Shown piece after piece: positions 25,115 through 34,708 of a DNA stretch of 64,000 bases. The notes under the pieces are model-generated. The model had not been told where the DNA came from, ran no database searches, and saw nothing but the letters and a program-made list of their open reading frames with translations. Position 1 is the stretch's first letter. Every line of letters starts with the position of its first letter. The DNA is taken from positions 145,882-209,881 of the forward strand of contig NZ_KE387172.1 in the NCBI RefSeq assembly GCF_000430625.1, given 5' to 3'. This DNA is from Aneurinibacillus terranovensis DSM 18919. GTDB lineage: Bacteria; Bacillota; Bacilli; Aneurinibacillales; Aneurinibacillaceae. A program made the position numbers and the translations under genes.

Positions 25115-25895
25115 AGGACGAAATCGCTTTCTGCTGTATTTTTATCATGTATGGACGATCATTGAAGTAGAGGCAAGGAAACTTCGCAAAGATCCGTCCG
25201 AACTAATCATGCGGGGGATTCAGCCCGCCCTGTGGCTGCTTATTTTTGGGCAGACGTTCAGCCGAATCCGCGCGATTCCTACAGGAAGTGTTAGCTACAA
25301 GGCTTTTTTGACGCCCGGGATTCTGGCCCAATCCATCACATTTATTTCAATTTTTTACGGCATCACGATTATTTGGGAGCGCGACATGGGGCTGCTGCAT
25401 AAAATCCTGTCTACACCGATTCGTCGTTCCGCATTTATTCTCGGCAAGATGCTGTCCGCCTCCCTGCGCTCTTTTAGCCAGGCGGTAATTATCCTGATAC
25501 TGGCTGTCATTCTTGGAATCCATTTAAACTTCTCTGTCGTTCATATCATCGGCGTATTGTTCACGGTCATCCTCGGGGGCACCTTTTTTTCTGGTATGTC
25601 CATGGTGATCGCATCGCTTATGCGTACCCGTGAACGCATGATGGGCATCGGCCAGTTGATCACGATGCCGCTTTTCTTCTCATCCAATGCATTGTATCCG
25701 ATTTCAATTATGCCTGGCTGGTTGAAAGTAGTGGCCATGATTAACCCGATGAGCTACCTGGTCGACGGGCTGCGCAACCTTTTGCTTTCGGTAGGAGAAA
25801 CCCACCTTCTGTTTGATTGGGGCATACTCATTGTTGCGTCGGGACTCATGCTGCTGTTAAGCAGTGTTTTATTTTCCCGTATACTGAATAGTTAA
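25074..25895 (+). CDS. ABC-2 type permease
   Basis: A 273-residue membrane protein with an amphipathic N-terminus and six hydrophobic segments (about 50-70, 83-105, 128-152, 160-184, 193-213 and 243-265). It shows ABC-2 family hallmarks such as LLHKILSTPIRRSAFILGKM in the first cytoplasmic loop and NPMSYLVDGLR near 227. It partners the preceding ATPase. GGAGGGGGGAATG is just upstream of the ATG at 25074. Confidence 0.9.
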   Translation: MSLEAAVQQRDSDKGRNRFLLYFYHVWTIIEVEARKLRKDPSELIMRGIQPALWLLIFGQTFSRIRAIPTGSVSYKAFLTPGILAQSITFISIFYGITIIWERDMGLLHKILSTPIRRSAFILGKMLSASLRSFSQAVIILILAVILGIHLNFSVVHIIGVLFTVILGGTFFSGMSMVIASLMRTRERMMGIGQLITMPLFFSSNALYPISIMPGWLKVVAMINPMSYLVDGLRNLLLSVGETHLLFDWGILIVASGLMLLLSSVLFSRILNS

Positions 25896-26136
25896 TCATT
25901 TACGGTTACTGAATCGTTAAGGTCGAGACAGACCCAAAGTTGTAAAAAAAAGTATAGCTCCTCATTTGAGGACGAGCCACTTTTTGAATAGGATACCTTT
26001 GCAGGTAGCTGTTCGGTTAGGCGTTCGTCCCTTTTTTATTTGGGGACTCGCCAGTGGGAGTCAGCAGCACCTCCTTACAAGGAAAGACTTTGCAAAAAAT
26101 AAAAATGATCATTCCATCACATCCGTTGACATACTC
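25896..26136. other. Intergenic region between the ABC exporter and the RND genes
   Basis: Holds a hairpin (GCTC-CTC with GAG-GA-CGAGC, 25957-25977) followed by CACTTTTTG, a probable ABC operon terminator. A second stem-loop, GGCG-TTCGTCCC with GGGGACT-CGCC, lies near 26020-26055. The second hairpin resembles leader RNA structure but fits no riboswitch class I know. Confidence 0.45.
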
Positions 26137-26164
26137 TTGACATAAACAAAAAGTATGATAGATT
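26137..26164 (+). promoter_or_regulatory. Promoter of the RND efflux operon
   Basis: A perfect TTGACA at 26137-26142 and TAGATT at 26159-26164, 16 bases apart. A second TTGACAT starts 11 bases upstream (26126), about one helical turn away, and may be an operator half-site. A TATGAT at 26154-26159 is too close to either TTGACA to pair well. Confidence 0.5.
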
Positions 26165-26198
26165 CGGTTGATTTTTTGTTACTTTTGGAGGAATGGAC

Positions 26199-27551
26199 AT
26201 GAGAAAAGGGATGGTTTTATCTTCCGCATTATGGATGACAGCAGCCGTGTTTTTTTTGCCGGCATGCTCCGCAAAACCGACGGCCGCTAAAAAAAACAGT
26301 CAGGCAATTCCTGTGGTAACCTCTGTAGTCAAAGTAGGGAACCTTACAGATCAGGTTATTCTTAACGGGCAGTGCAGCCCGGCTTTATTGACGAAAGTTA
26401 CGTCGAAGCAAAGCGGTAAAGTATCCCAGGTGTATGTGCAGATGGGGGATGTGGTTCATGTTGGACAGCCTCTCATACAATTAGACACTTCAGATTTGCA
26501 GATTCAGTTGGAACAGCAGCAGGCGGCTCTCCAGGTCGCACAGGCGCAGGCGGAAAAAGCCAAAGTGGAGGCGCAAAGGAGCTTTACACAATCGAACAAC
26601 AGCTGGTCGAAGGAAAAAGCAGCCGCTTATTCTACGTTAAATCAAGAAAAAGCGAATGTAGCAGATGCACAGTCGAAATTAAACCAAGATCAAGCGCTTT
26701 ATGCCGAGGGAGCGATTCCAAAGCAGGACGTTGATAACGCCGCACTGACATTAAAAAACGCCCAAACAAGGTATGAAGCGGCACAGAAACAGTACCAGGT
26801 AGCATTGGCGGATCAGACGCCTTATGACCAGGAGTCGATCAATGTAGCCGAGGCGCAGGTTACACAGGCGCAGGCAAGTGTCGATTCCACCAAACACCTA
26901 ATACAGGAAATGAGCATTACTTCGCCGGTTAACGGGATTGTCGTCTCCAGGGATGTGGAAGTGGGAGGGTTTTCCGGAACACAAGGGTCCGTCGTGACCA
27001 TTGCACAATTGAATCCGATAAAAATCAACGTCAATGTTCCTGAATCACTCATCGATAAAATCCGGACGGGTTCCGCAGTCAGCATGACCATTCCGGCGAT
27101 AAATCAACAACGTATGCAGGGAACCATTGCCAGGATTAACCCGGTAGAAGACAGCACAACAAAAACATATAATGTCGAGGTGGATGTCCAAAATAATAAC
27201 CAGCAAATAAAGCCGGGCATGGTAGCACAGGTAACCGTGGGCGGTTTGCAGCCGAGACAGGCCATTGTGATTCCTGCCAACGCGTTAATTCAAACTCCCG
27301 ATGGGCCAAAGGTATTCACTGTAGAAAACAATGTGGCACATCAACATCTTGTTAAAATTGGCGTAATGAAACCGGACGTGGTAGAAATTAAAGACGGCAT
27401 ACATACAGGGGATGTCCTCGTTACGCAGGGACAGGACTTCCTAAGCGAAGGAAAAACGGTAGAAATAACAGGGCCAGGCAAACAGGATCAGCACACGAAA
27501 GCAGGTAAATCAGGAAGGAAAAAGAGTGCACAAGGAGACCAATCGCAATGA
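26199..27551 (+). CDS. RND efflux periplasmic-adaptor-type lipoprotein
   Basis: A 450-residue membrane-fusion protein. The signal peptide ends with lipobox LPAC (C23), so the protein is anchored outside the cell membrane. A lipoyl half-motif (GKVSQVYVQMGDVVHVGQPL) is near 75-94, a long coiled coil rich in Gln and Ala near 105-225, a second lipoyl half, then the beta-barrel domain (VNVPESLIDKIRTGSAVSM) and a Lys-rich tail. The ATG at 26199 is 7 bases after GGAGG; an ATG at 26193 is too close. It overlaps the permease start by ATGA, so the two form one pump. Confidence 0.93.
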   Translation: MRKGMVLSSALWMTAAVFFLPACSAKPTAAKKNSQAIPVVTSVVKVGNLTDQVILNGQCSPALLTKVTSKQSGKVSQVYVQMGDVVHVGQPLIQLDTSDLQIQLEQQQAALQVAQAQAEKAKVEAQRSFTQSNNSWSKEKAAAYSTLNQEKANVADAQSKLNQDQALYAEGAIPKQDVDNAALTLKNAQTRYEAAQKQYQVALADQTPYDQESINVAEAQVTQAQASVDSTKHLIQEMSITSPVNGIVVSRDVEVGGFSGTQGSVVTIAQLNPIKINVNVPESLIDKIRTGSAVSMTIPAINQQRMQGTIARINPVEDSTTKTYNVEVDVQNNNQQIKPGMVAQVTVGGLQPRQAIVIPANALIQTPDGPKVFTVENNVAHQHLVKIGVMKPDVVEIKDGIHTGDVLVTQGQDFLSEGKTVEITGPGKQDQHTKAGKSGRKKSAQGDQSQ

Positions 27552-30500
27552 AAATCGCTAATTTTTCTGTTGAACGCCCGGCAACGATCACTGTGATTAT
27601 GATGCTCCTCCTGCTGCTTGGTTTTGTAGCGATCCCGCTCTTACGGGTTGATTTGTATCCGAATATGACCATTCCTGTGGCATCGGTCACGACCACGTGG
27701 CAGGGAGCCTCCCCGGAAGAAGTTGAGCAGCAGATCAGCAAGCCTATTGAAGCGGCGATGTCGACGGTTTCTAATGTTATGGAGGTTGATTCCCGCTCCA
27801 GGCAGAATTCCTCTCAGGTTACGGTCCGGTTTAATTACGGGGTAAACATGGACCAGGCCCTCCTATCGATGCGGGATAAAATGGAACGTGTCCGCCGAGG
27901 GCTGCCGCAGGACGCCGATGCCCCGACCATTACGAAAATGGACCCGAATAGCCGGCCGGTTATGACGCTTTCCCTTTCAGGTAATATTGACCCGCTGGAA
28001 TTAAAACGTTTGGCCTCGGATGTAATTGAACCCCGCTTACAAACGGTGGACGGGGTGGCATCCACGAACGTTACGGGTGGAAGAACCCGGCAAATTGAAA
28101 TCCAGCTCGACCCTGTAAAAATGCAGGGATACGGCCTGTCGATTACTCAAGTGGTTCAGGCCCTGCAGCAGGACAATATCTCCAATGACGGGGGATTGAT
28201 TCAACAGGGAGATAAGCGGCTTAATTTACATATCAACGGTGACTTTTTAACTGTAAACGACATCGGAAATGTACCGATCCATACGGGAAGCGGGTCGAAT
28301 GCATCCACTCTCTATGTGAAAGACATTGCAACGATTCAGGATACGTTTCAAGATGTCACCCAGATTGCGAGATTGAATAATAAAGCAAGCGTAAGCATCG
28401 ATATTACAAAAGCGCCGGATGCCAATACGGTGCAGGTTTCGAAAAATGTCCAGCAGGTGATGGCCCAATTGAAGCCGCAGCTGCCGCAAAATACGAAATT
28501 GCTCGTTGTTACGGATCAAGCTAAGTATATTATCCAATCGATTACGACGGTCGTTCAACATACCGTAATAGGGGCTCTTCTGGCGATTGTCGTCCTGTTC
28601 CTGTTTTTACAAAGGCTCAGTACTACCTTAATCATCGGGATTGTTATCCCTATTTCTATCATCAGCACATTTTCGCTTATGTATTTTTCGAACCAGACGA
28701 TTAATACCGTTACCCTTGGCGGTCTTGCGCTCGGCATGGGCTCACTCGTCGATTTTGCCATTGTTGTCATTGAAAGTATCTTCCGGTACAGCAACCAGGG
28801 GTACACCCCAAAAGAAGCAGCCAAGTTAGGGACTACAGAAGTGGGGGCAGCCGTGCTCGCATCCGCACTGTCACAAATCGCTGTATTCGCGCCGATTGTG
28901 TTCACGCAGGGCCTGGCTTCACAGATGTTCTCTCCGCTTGCGTTAACGGTCAGTTTTTCGCATATCGCCGCTTTGTTTGGCGCGCTTACACTCGTTCCTA
29001 TGCTGTCATCGAAAATGATAAAAAGCATCGGGGAAAGCGAGAAAAAATCATTTTTTCAGCGTGGGATGGACCGGTTAAACCAGGCGTATGGAAAACTTCT
29101 CAGATGGGCGCTGCGCCACCGGAAAACAGTGATCACGGGTACCGTTATCCTGTTTGCGGCGAGTGCGCTGCTCATTCCTTATGTCGGGTTTGAATTAACC
29201 CCGAGCACCGACCAGGGGGAATTCACCGTTTCCATTCAAACCGCGTCCGGGACGAATTTGCAGACAACGGATCAGGTCGCCAGCAGAGTCGAGAATATCA
29301 TCCGCAAAGTTCCTGAGGTTACAACGATCTTTACTCAGGTAGGAAGCGGTTCAAACAATTCCACCGACCAGGCGAACATTCATGTCACCCTTAAGCCGTT
29401 AGCTGAGCGGAAACGCTCGACAGACACTGTTGTCGAGGAGGTTCGGCAGAACGTCCGCTTTATCCCGGGGGCGAAAATTAACCTGTCCGCAGCTTCATCT
29501 ACCTCATCTTTTGGACGAGGCGGATCGCCGATTCAGGTTCAAATCAGCGGGCAGGATATAAACATGCTGCAAAAATTGAGCACCAGTGTTGAAAAAGCAA
29601 TTGCTACCGTCCGGGGGACGCGCAATATTCAGAATTCTTCCGACAGGCTTGTTCCACAATACCAGCTCAATATTGACCGGCAGCGCGCTTCCCAATACGG
29701 CCTGGCTGTCGGGCAAATCGCTTCTGCAGTACGGAATGCTTACCAGGGTGCGGTTGCTACTCAATTTCACGCGCTGGACAGTTCGATTGATATCATCGTA
29801 AAATATCCGAAAGCGTTCAGCCAGAACATTGATAACTTACCCAATTTAATGATACCAACCTCAAACGGAGGGGAAGTTGCCTTATCAGATGTCGCCACGG
29901 TGTCGCTCGGTACAGGACCATCCATGATCGAACGGATTAACCAGACACGCCAAATTACCGTTTCCGCGGATTTGTTTAATGCGAACCAGGGGCAGGTTCA
30001 GCAGCTGGTTGCCAATAAAATTAACAATTTACCGCATCCTGATGGGTATACGATTACCATGGGCGGTCAGACGAAAGATATCAACCAGTCATATACAAGT
30101 TTAGCGATGGCTATGCCGCTTGCGATCGTTCTGGTTTACTTTGTAATGGTGAGCCAATTTGAATCGTTTTTTAGTCCGTTCATCATTATGTTTTCTCTGC
30201 CGCCAACATTTATCGGAGCGATGCTCGGCTTAATTGTGACGAACCGCTCTTTAAGTGTTAATGCCCTGATCGGTGTGCTTATGCTGATTGGGATTGTCGT
30301 TAACAACGCGATTGTTCTTGTCGATTATACCAACCAGTTAATTAAAAGAGGCCTGACCCGCGATGAGGCCATATTACAGGCGGGGCCGGTCCGTTTGCGT
30401 CCGATTTTAATGACAACGGCAACGACGGTTTTGGCGATGCTTCCTCTCGTCATCGGTTTTGGCGAAGGAGCGGAAGCGCAGGCTCCTATGGCTACGGTTG

Positions 30501-30649
30501 TTGCCTTTGGCCTGACGTTTTCCACTCTCGTTACTTTAATACTCGTTCCTGTCGTTTATACGCTGTTTGATGATTTTGGGAATTTTATCAGGAGGTCATT
30601 TAAAAAAGCAAGTCCGCCAGCAGCCAAACATATAGATGTGGCGCCATAA
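27548..30649 (+). CDS. RND (AcrB/MMPL-like) multidrug efflux permease
   Basis: A 1033-residue RND transporter, the size of B. subtilis SwrC/YerP (about 1065). It has 12 membrane segments in two groups (about 10-30 and 330-540; then 528-548 and 845-1010) with two large extracellular loops. Motifs YPNMTIPVASVTTTWQGASPEEVE at the N-terminus and GGLALGMGSLVDFAIVVIES around residue 393, with its proton-relay Asp, are typical. Gram-positive RND pumps of this group export surfactin-like lipopeptides and drugs and can affect swarming. It begins in the last codons of the adaptor gene; a strong terminator follows. Confidence 0.94.
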   Translation: MKIANFSVERPATITVIMMLLLLLGFVAIPLLRVDLYPNMTIPVASVTTTWQGASPEEVEQQISKPIEAAMSTVSNVMEVDSRSRQNSSQVTVRFNYGVNMDQALLSMRDKMERVRRGLPQDADAPTITKMDPNSRPVMTLSLSGNIDPLELKRLASDVIEPRLQTVDGVASTNVTGGRTRQIEIQLDPVKMQGYGLSITQVVQALQQDNISNDGGLIQQGDKRLNLHINGDFLTVNDIGNVPIHTGSGSNASTLYVKDIATIQDTFQDVTQIARLNNKASVSIDITKAPDANTVQVSKNVQQVMAQLKPQLPQNTKLLVVTDQAKYIIQSITTVVQHTVIGALLAIVVLFLFLQRLSTTLIIGIVIPISIISTFSLMYFSNQTINTVTLGGLALGMGSLVDFAIVVIESIFRYSNQGYTPKEAAKLGTTEVGAAVLASALSQIAVFAPIVFTQGLASQMFSPLALTVSFSHIAALFGALTLVPMLSSKMIKSIGESEKKSFFQRGMDRLNQAYGKLLRWALRHRKTVITGTVILFAASALLIPYVGFELTPSTDQGEFTVSIQTASGTNLQTTDQVASRVENIIRKVPEVTTIFTQVGSGSNNSTDQANIHVTLKPLAERKRSTDTVVEEVRQNVRFIPGAKINLSAASSTSSFGRGGSPIQVQISGQDINMLQKLSTSVEKAIATVRGTRNIQNSSDRLVPQYQLNIDRQRASQYGLAVGQIASAVRNAYQGAVATQFHALDSSIDIIVKYPKAFSQNIDNLPNLMIPTSNGGEVALSDVATVSLGTGPSMIERINQTRQITVSADLFNANQGQVQQLVANKINNLPHPDGYTITMGGQTKDINQSYTSLAMAMPLAIVLVYFVMVSQFESFFSPFIIMFSLPPTFIGAMLGLIVTNRSLSVNALIGVLMLIGIVVNNAIVLVDYTNQLIKRGLTRDEAILQAGPVRLRPILMTTATTVLAMLPLVIGFGEGAEAQAPMATVVAFGLTFSTLVTLILVPVVYTLFDDFGNFIRRSFKKASPPAAKHIDVAP

Positions 30650-30660
30650 ATGTATCCTAC

Positions 30661-30694
30661 AAGCACGGGAGAGCCCGTGCTTCTTCTTTTTTAG
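30661..30694 (+). terminator. Terminator of the RND operon
   Basis: A 9-bp GC-rich stem (AAGCACGGG with CCCGTGCTT, 30661-30682) is followed by CTTCTTTTTT. Confidence 0.88.
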
Positions 30695-30798
30695 TTGAAC
30701 GTATATTCCTGCATCATGCAGACAACGGATAAGGCCTGTCATACAACCCGTATACAAGCCATATAGATATACAAACAAGCTTGTAAAAGGGGGATAGG

Positions 30799-31923
30799 TT
30801 GTTGACGACTATTCGCTATCTTCTCATGTTCATTCTTATAGGAAGTTTGCTGGCAGCAGGGGTACCGAATAAGGGATACGCGGATGATACGGTGGCGCCG
30901 CCCCCGATTTCCGCCCAGACCGCGGCGCTTATCGACGTACAATCCGGCCGGATTCTTGCAGAAAAAGACGGCGATAAACGGATGCGCATTGCCAGTCTGA
31001 CAAAGATTATGACAGCCATTGTTGCGATTGAGGAAGGGAATATCAACGACATTGTTACAACTCCTAACCATGCATCGGGTACGGAAGGTTCCTCCATTTA
31101 TTTGAAGCGCGGCGAGAAAATGAAACTTGAGGATATGCTGTATGGACTTATGCTGCGTTCAGGGAACGATGCGGCGGTCGCGATCGCAGAGCATGTGGGC
31201 GGATCGGTAGAAGGATTTGTTCGGCTGATGAATGAAAAAGCGGAGTATATTGGAATGCAATCCACACATTTTATGAATCCGCACGGCCTTGATCACCCGG
31301 ACCATTATTCAACCGCCAGTGATATGGCGCGCCTTACTGCGTATGCGCTGCGCAATCCTGTTTTTCAAAAAATCGTTGCTACCAAGGTTAAAATGATTCC
31401 ATGGCAGGGGGAAGAGTGGGATCGCAAGCTTTTAAACAAAAATAAAATGCTTCGCCTGTATGAAGGGGCGGATGGAGTGAAAACCGGCTACACGAAACTG
31501 GCACGTCGCTGTCTGTCATCGTCCGCGACCCGCAATGGACAACAGTTGGCGATTGTCGTGCTGAATGCGCCGTCAGACTGGGAAGATTCTATGAACTGGA
31601 TGGATTACGGGTTCGCCCATTATCCACGTACAGAACTTGTCCGAATGAACCAGCGTGTGGCGGAAGAAAAAACGGAGTCGGGAATCACGGCTTACTATAG
31701 CCTGCGGCCTTTTTTCTATCCTTTAACGGCGGATGAGAAGGGGAGGGTTCGCACTGAACTTGTAAAACAACCCTCGGGTCCTGTACTTGAGGTGCTTATA
31801 GACAGCCGGATTATCGGCCGTGTTCAGGTCAATGTTGTCCGGGAGACGATGGTGCAGGCAGTGGCAAGCCGGATCACGGATGAGTGGAAGTCGTTCTGGT
31901 ACGTAATGCTGGGGGGTGTCTAA
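30799..31923 (+). CDS. dacB: D-alanyl-D-alanine carboxypeptidase DacB
   Basis: A 374-residue low-molecular-weight PBP. It has a signal peptide (about 1-28), catalytic SLTK (S66-K69), SGN near 119-121 and KTG near 228, then a PBP5_C domain and an aromatic C-terminal membrane-association helix. In B. subtilis the dacB-spmA-spmB operon acts in the mother cell to set cortex cross-linking and spore core dehydration; the same three genes follow here. Two TTG codons (30799 and 30802) follow AAAAGGGGGA; either could be the start. Sigma-E control is expected, but I could not find a convincing sigma-E promoter. Confidence 0.93.
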   Translation: MLTTIRYLLMFILIGSLLAAGVPNKGYADDTVAPPPISAQTAALIDVQSGRILAEKDGDKRMRIASLTKIMTAIVAIEEGNINDIVTTPNHASGTEGSSIYLKRGEKMKLEDMLYGLMLRSGNDAAVAIAEHVGGSVEGFVRLMNEKAEYIGMQSTHFMNPHGLDHPDHYSTASDMARLTAYALRNPVFQKIVATKVKMIPWQGEEWDRKLLNKNKMLRLYEGADGVKTGYTKLARRCLSSSATRNGQQLAIVVLNAPSDWEDSMNWMDYGFAHYPRTELVRMNQRVAEEKTESGITAYYSLRPFFYPLTADEKGRVRTELVKQPSGPVLEVLIDSRIIGRVQVNVVRETMVQAVASRITDEWKSFWYVMLGGV

Positions 31924-31925
31924 AG

Positions 31926-32513
31926 ATGGTGAACCTAATCTGGGCGGGGATGATTATCATCGGGATCGGTTTTGCCGCTATCTCCGGCAATCCAGAAGCG
32001 ATTAATAAAGCCGTGTTTGCCGGTGCGGAAACAGGGGTGACCGTAAGTTTCGGGCTGATTAGTATCCTTATTTTTTGGATGGGTGTAATGAAAGTGGCGG
32101 AAGACGCGGGAATACTCGATAAATTGTCCGGTTTGCTCAGCCCGTTTGCACGCTGGCTGTTTCCGACGGTTCCAAAAGAACACCCGGCTTTTGGCTACAT
32201 TTTATCGAATATGAGCGCTAATTTACTCGGCCTTGGCAATGCGGCAACACCGATGGGGATCAAGGCGATGCAGGAATTACAGAAGCTCAACCCGGACCCC
32301 AAAACGGCAACACCCGGAATGTGTACGCTGCTTGCCTTGAATACAGCCAGTTTGACGCTTATTCCAACAACGATGATCGCAATTCGTATGAACTATAAAT
32401 CAGCTAACCCCGCTGAAATCGTTGGCAGCACGTTAATGGCCACGTTCATTGCTACGCTTGGGGCGATCATGATCGACAAATGGTATCAGTACCGGGAGCG
32501 AAGGAGGGGATAG
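31926..32513 (+). CDS. spmA: Spore maturation protein A
   Basis: A 195-residue membrane protein (196 in B. subtilis) with a nucleoside-recognition (Gate) fold: MSANLLGLGNAATPMGIKAMQELQKLN near 90-115 is the hallmark. SpmA and SpmB act together in spore core dehydration and heat resistance. The ATG at 31926 has GGGGGGTG upstream and starts two bases after the dacB stop; an in-frame ATG at 31884 inside dacB would add an unrelated N-terminus. It is followed after 3 bases by spmB. Confidence 0.95.
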   Translation: MVNLIWAGMIIIGIGFAAISGNPEAINKAVFAGAETGVTVSFGLISILIFWMGVMKVAEDAGILDKLSGLLSPFARWLFPTVPKEHPAFGYILSNMSANLLGLGNAATPMGIKAMQELQKLNPDPKTATPGMCTLLALNTASLTLIPTTMIAIRMNYKSANPAEIVGSTLMATFIATLGAIMIDKWYQYRERRRG

Positions 32514-32516
32514 CCC

Positions 32517-33050
32517 ATGTACGCGATTGTAACCCAGATTTCGATGTGGGCGATCCCTTTGCTTATTTCGTATGTACTCGTTTACGCCCTGTATAAAAAA
32601 GTCCCGGTGTATGAGTCATTCATTTCCGGAGCGAAAGGCGGATTTGGAACGGCCATTAAAATTATGCCGCATCTTGTTGGGATGATGGTGGCCATCACTG
32701 TCTTCCGTGAATCCGGAGCGATGGCAATGTTTTTAAACGTGCTCAAGCCTGTCCTTGTCATACTGCATTTTCCGCCTGAAATCGTTCCGCTTGCTCTTAT
32801 GCGCCCGATAACAGGATCGGGTTCTCTAGCGATAACGACCGATTTGATTGCGAACCATGGGCCGGATTCGTTTATCGGCCGGTTGGCCAGCACGATTCAG
32901 GGCAGTACGGATACAACATTATATGTACTCACCGTCTACTTTGGCGCGGTCGGCATTCGAAACACGAAGTATGCGCTCAAGGTTGGGCTGCTGTCGGACC
33001 TTATCGGTGTGATTGCTTCTTTTCTTGTCGTCCTGCTCGTTTTCGGATAG
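32517..33050 (+). CDS. spmB: Spore maturation protein B
   Basis: A 177-residue membrane protein (178 in B. subtilis), the second half of the SpmAB pair. The nucleoside-recognition Gate motif is visible as LALMRPITGSGSLAITTDLI near 91-110 and STIQGSTDTTLYVLTVYFG near 123-141. AAGGAGGGG precedes the ATG. It is the last gene of dacB-spmA-spmB. Confidence 0.95.
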   Translation: MYAIVTQISMWAIPLLISYVLVYALYKKVPVYESFISGAKGGFGTAIKIMPHLVGMMVAITVFRESGAMAMFLNVLKPVLVILHFPPEIVPLALMRPITGSGSLAITTDLIANHGPDSFIGRLASTIQGSTDTTLYVLTVYFGAVGIRNTKYALKVGLLSDLIGVIASFLVVLLVFG

Positions 33051-33192
33051 AGCAAGCCCCGCGCGGACCATTAATTCATTAAATTCGTCAAAAAAATAGC
33101 ACATACCACTTTTTTTAGTGTCCAACCATGGACAGTTGCCATGAGGTGTGCACGACTCCTTTCTGTCGAAAAGCAATAAGTCGAATGACCAC

Positions 33193-33218
33193 GAGGCCAT
33201 CCTATAAGGGGTGGCCTC
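33193..33218. terminator. Hairpin between spmB and the VOC gene
   Basis: GAGGCCAT (33193-33200) pairs with GTGGCCTC (33211-33218). No T run follows on either strand, so a terminator role is uncertain. A weaker CACT-AGTG hairpin over a T run lies near 33108-33121. Confidence 0.35.
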
Positions 33219-33283
33219 CCGTTCGTCTGCATTCCTAATTATTTCGCTCCAACTTTGGAGTTCATCTACTGAGCTTGCTTACA

Positions 33284-33646
33284 TCATCCCTTCAGTAGAA
33301 ACTGGTTTCCATCTTCGTCTTTAAATTGCACGAAGGTACCCCATTGCATCGTATTTGGTTCTCCCAAAAACTCAACACCATTTGATTTCAATTTTTCGTA
33401 AGTACCCATTATATCCTCGCATTCAAAAACGATGGATGCTTTCATACTTTCCCAACCTTGCATCATAGCTTTTGGATAAATAACCAAATGGGTCTCAGCG
33501 CCTTTAGGTGCTACTTCAAGCCAATATGCATTTGGCCCCATCGGGTGCTCTGCGGTAACTTCAAACTCCATTTTGTTTGTCCAAAACTCTTTTGCTTTTT
33601 GTTGATCATCAACATATACTGCAACCGTTGCTATTTTTTTAATCAT
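33284..33646 (-). CDS. VOC family (glyoxalase-like) protein
   Basis: A 120-residue vicinal-oxygen-chelate protein with two beta-alpha-beta-beta-beta modules: IKKIATVAVYVDDQQKAKEFW at the start and SIVFECEDIMGTYEKLKSNGVEF in the second half, ending FVQFKDEDGNQFLL. Family members include glyoxalases, dioxygenases and antibiotic-binding proteins; candidate metal ligands (His near 35, Glu near 115) are compatible with an enzyme, but the reaction is unknown. The ATG at 33646 follows AAGGAGG on the minus strand; a TTG one codon earlier is less likely. It is an extra gene between spmB and rluB relative to B. subtilis. Confidence 0.87.
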   Translation of the reverse strand: MIKKIATVAVYVDDQQKAKEFWTNKMEFEVTAEHPMGPNAYWLEVAPKGAETHLVIYPKAMMQGWESMKASIVFECEDIMGTYEKLKSNGVEFLGEPNTMQWGTFVQFKDEDGNQFLLKG

Positions 33647-33927
33647 CAATTATCCTCCTTAATTTGTGCTTGCATTTGGAAGTTTATCAAAAACACTGCG
33701 ATTTGTCTTAAAAAAATAACATACTTTTGCCTGTTACTCATCCTTTAGATATATCCATAATCCATTTTTCATAATCATTTGATGTGAGACCTGTCCTTTT
33801 CAAATTGCAATGGAGAAGCGGAGACTGTCTGTTCTTCGTCAAGTATGAGTGTAGCAGAATGAATCTTGGGGAAGTGTGCAACGGACCATTCCATTCACCG
33901 CTACTTATGTATCTTCTAATGCATCCT
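33647..33927. other. Intergenic region between the VOC gene and the rluB promoter
   Basis: AT-rich, no gene with a ribosome binding site. On the minus strand a short open stretch near 33739-33790 reads LTSNDYEKWIMDISKG before a stop, which might be the tail of a decayed gene; too short to identify. Confidence 0.3.
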
Positions 33928-33957
33928 TTGCTCCAAACTGCCGGCGGACGGTATAAT
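33928..33957 (+). promoter_or_regulatory. Promoter of rluB
   Basis: A perfect TATAAT at 33952-33957 with TTGCTC at 33928-33933, 18 bases apart. The ATG at 33960 would fall at the transcript start, so the next in-frame ATG at 33987 is used. Confidence 0.55.
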
Positions 33958-33986
33958 AAATGAAAGAAAAGACAAAGGTGGATAAC

Positions 33987-34700
33987 ATGGACAGATTACA
34001 AAAAGTCATGGCAGAAGCGGGAGTGGCTTCGAGAAGAAAATGTGAACAGTTCATTGCGGAAGGCAGGGTCAAGGTAAACGGAACGACGATTACTGAACTT
34101 GGATATAAAGTAGACCCGACCCGGGATGACATTGAGGTAGACGGAAAGAAAATCGAGAAAGAACGCACGGTATATTACCTGCTTAATAAGCCGACCGGTG
34201 TGATTACGAGCGTAAGTGACCCGCAGAAACGGAAAACGGTAATCGACTTAATGAAAGGGGTAAAAGAACGCATTTATCCCGTCGGCCGTCTGGATTATGA
34301 CACTTCAGGGCTTTTGCTGCTTACGAATGACGGGGATTTTGCCAATCATATCGCCCACCCGAGTCACGAACTGGACAAGGTGTATGAAGCGACAGTGAAA
34401 GGGAGAATAGCCGAACCGGCGCTTGAACAACTGCGCAGGGGAGTCAGGCTTGAGGATGGAATGACTGCACCTGCCCTGGCAGAGTTCATCCGGTATCAGA
34501 AAAAAAATGACACCAGTATGATTCACCTGACCATTCACGAAGGAAGAAACAGGCAGGTACGCCGCATGTGTGAGGCGGTGGGGCACCATGTTGTACAGTT
34601 GAGAAGAATCCGGCTTGCCTTTCTTACGCTTGAAGGGACGGTCGAAGGAACTTATCGTTTGCTTACCCCGAGTGAAGTCAATCGTCTCCGCTCTATGTAG
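33987..34700 (+). CDS. rluB: 23S rRNA pseudouridine synthase RluB
   Basis: A 237-residue RsuA/RluB-type pseudouridine synthase. An N-terminal S4 RNA-binding domain (DRLQKVMAEAGVASRRKCEQFIAEGRVKVNG) precedes the catalytic domain with the motif YPVGRLDYDTSGLLLLTNDGD (catalytic Asp near 107) and the RQVRRM block near 190. It modifies U2605-equivalent of 23S rRNA. AAAGGTGG lies before the ATG at 33987. In B. subtilis the equivalent gene (ypuL) sits in the same place, just before resA. Confidence 0.95.
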   Translation: MDRLQKVMAEAGVASRRKCEQFIAEGRVKVNGTTITELGYKVDPTRDDIEVDGKKIEKERTVYYLLNKPTGVITSVSDPQKRKTVIDLMKGVKERIYPVGRLDYDTSGLLLLTNDGDFANHIAHPSHELDKVYEATVKGRIAEPALEQLRRGVRLEDGMTAPALAEFIRYQKKNDTSMIHLTIHEGRNRQVRRMCEAVGHHVVQLRRIRLAFLTLEGTVEGTYRLLTPSEVNRLRSM

Positions 34701-34708
34701 CAAAAAAA

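Noticed and set aside
30683..30798. Sigma-E promoter before dacB
   Set aside because: CATACAAC at about 30740 fits a -10 box, but no -35 element stands at the right distance.
33739..33900. Possible decayed gene tail on the minus strand
   Set aside because: Only a short stretch looks protein-like; no family could be named and no start exists.
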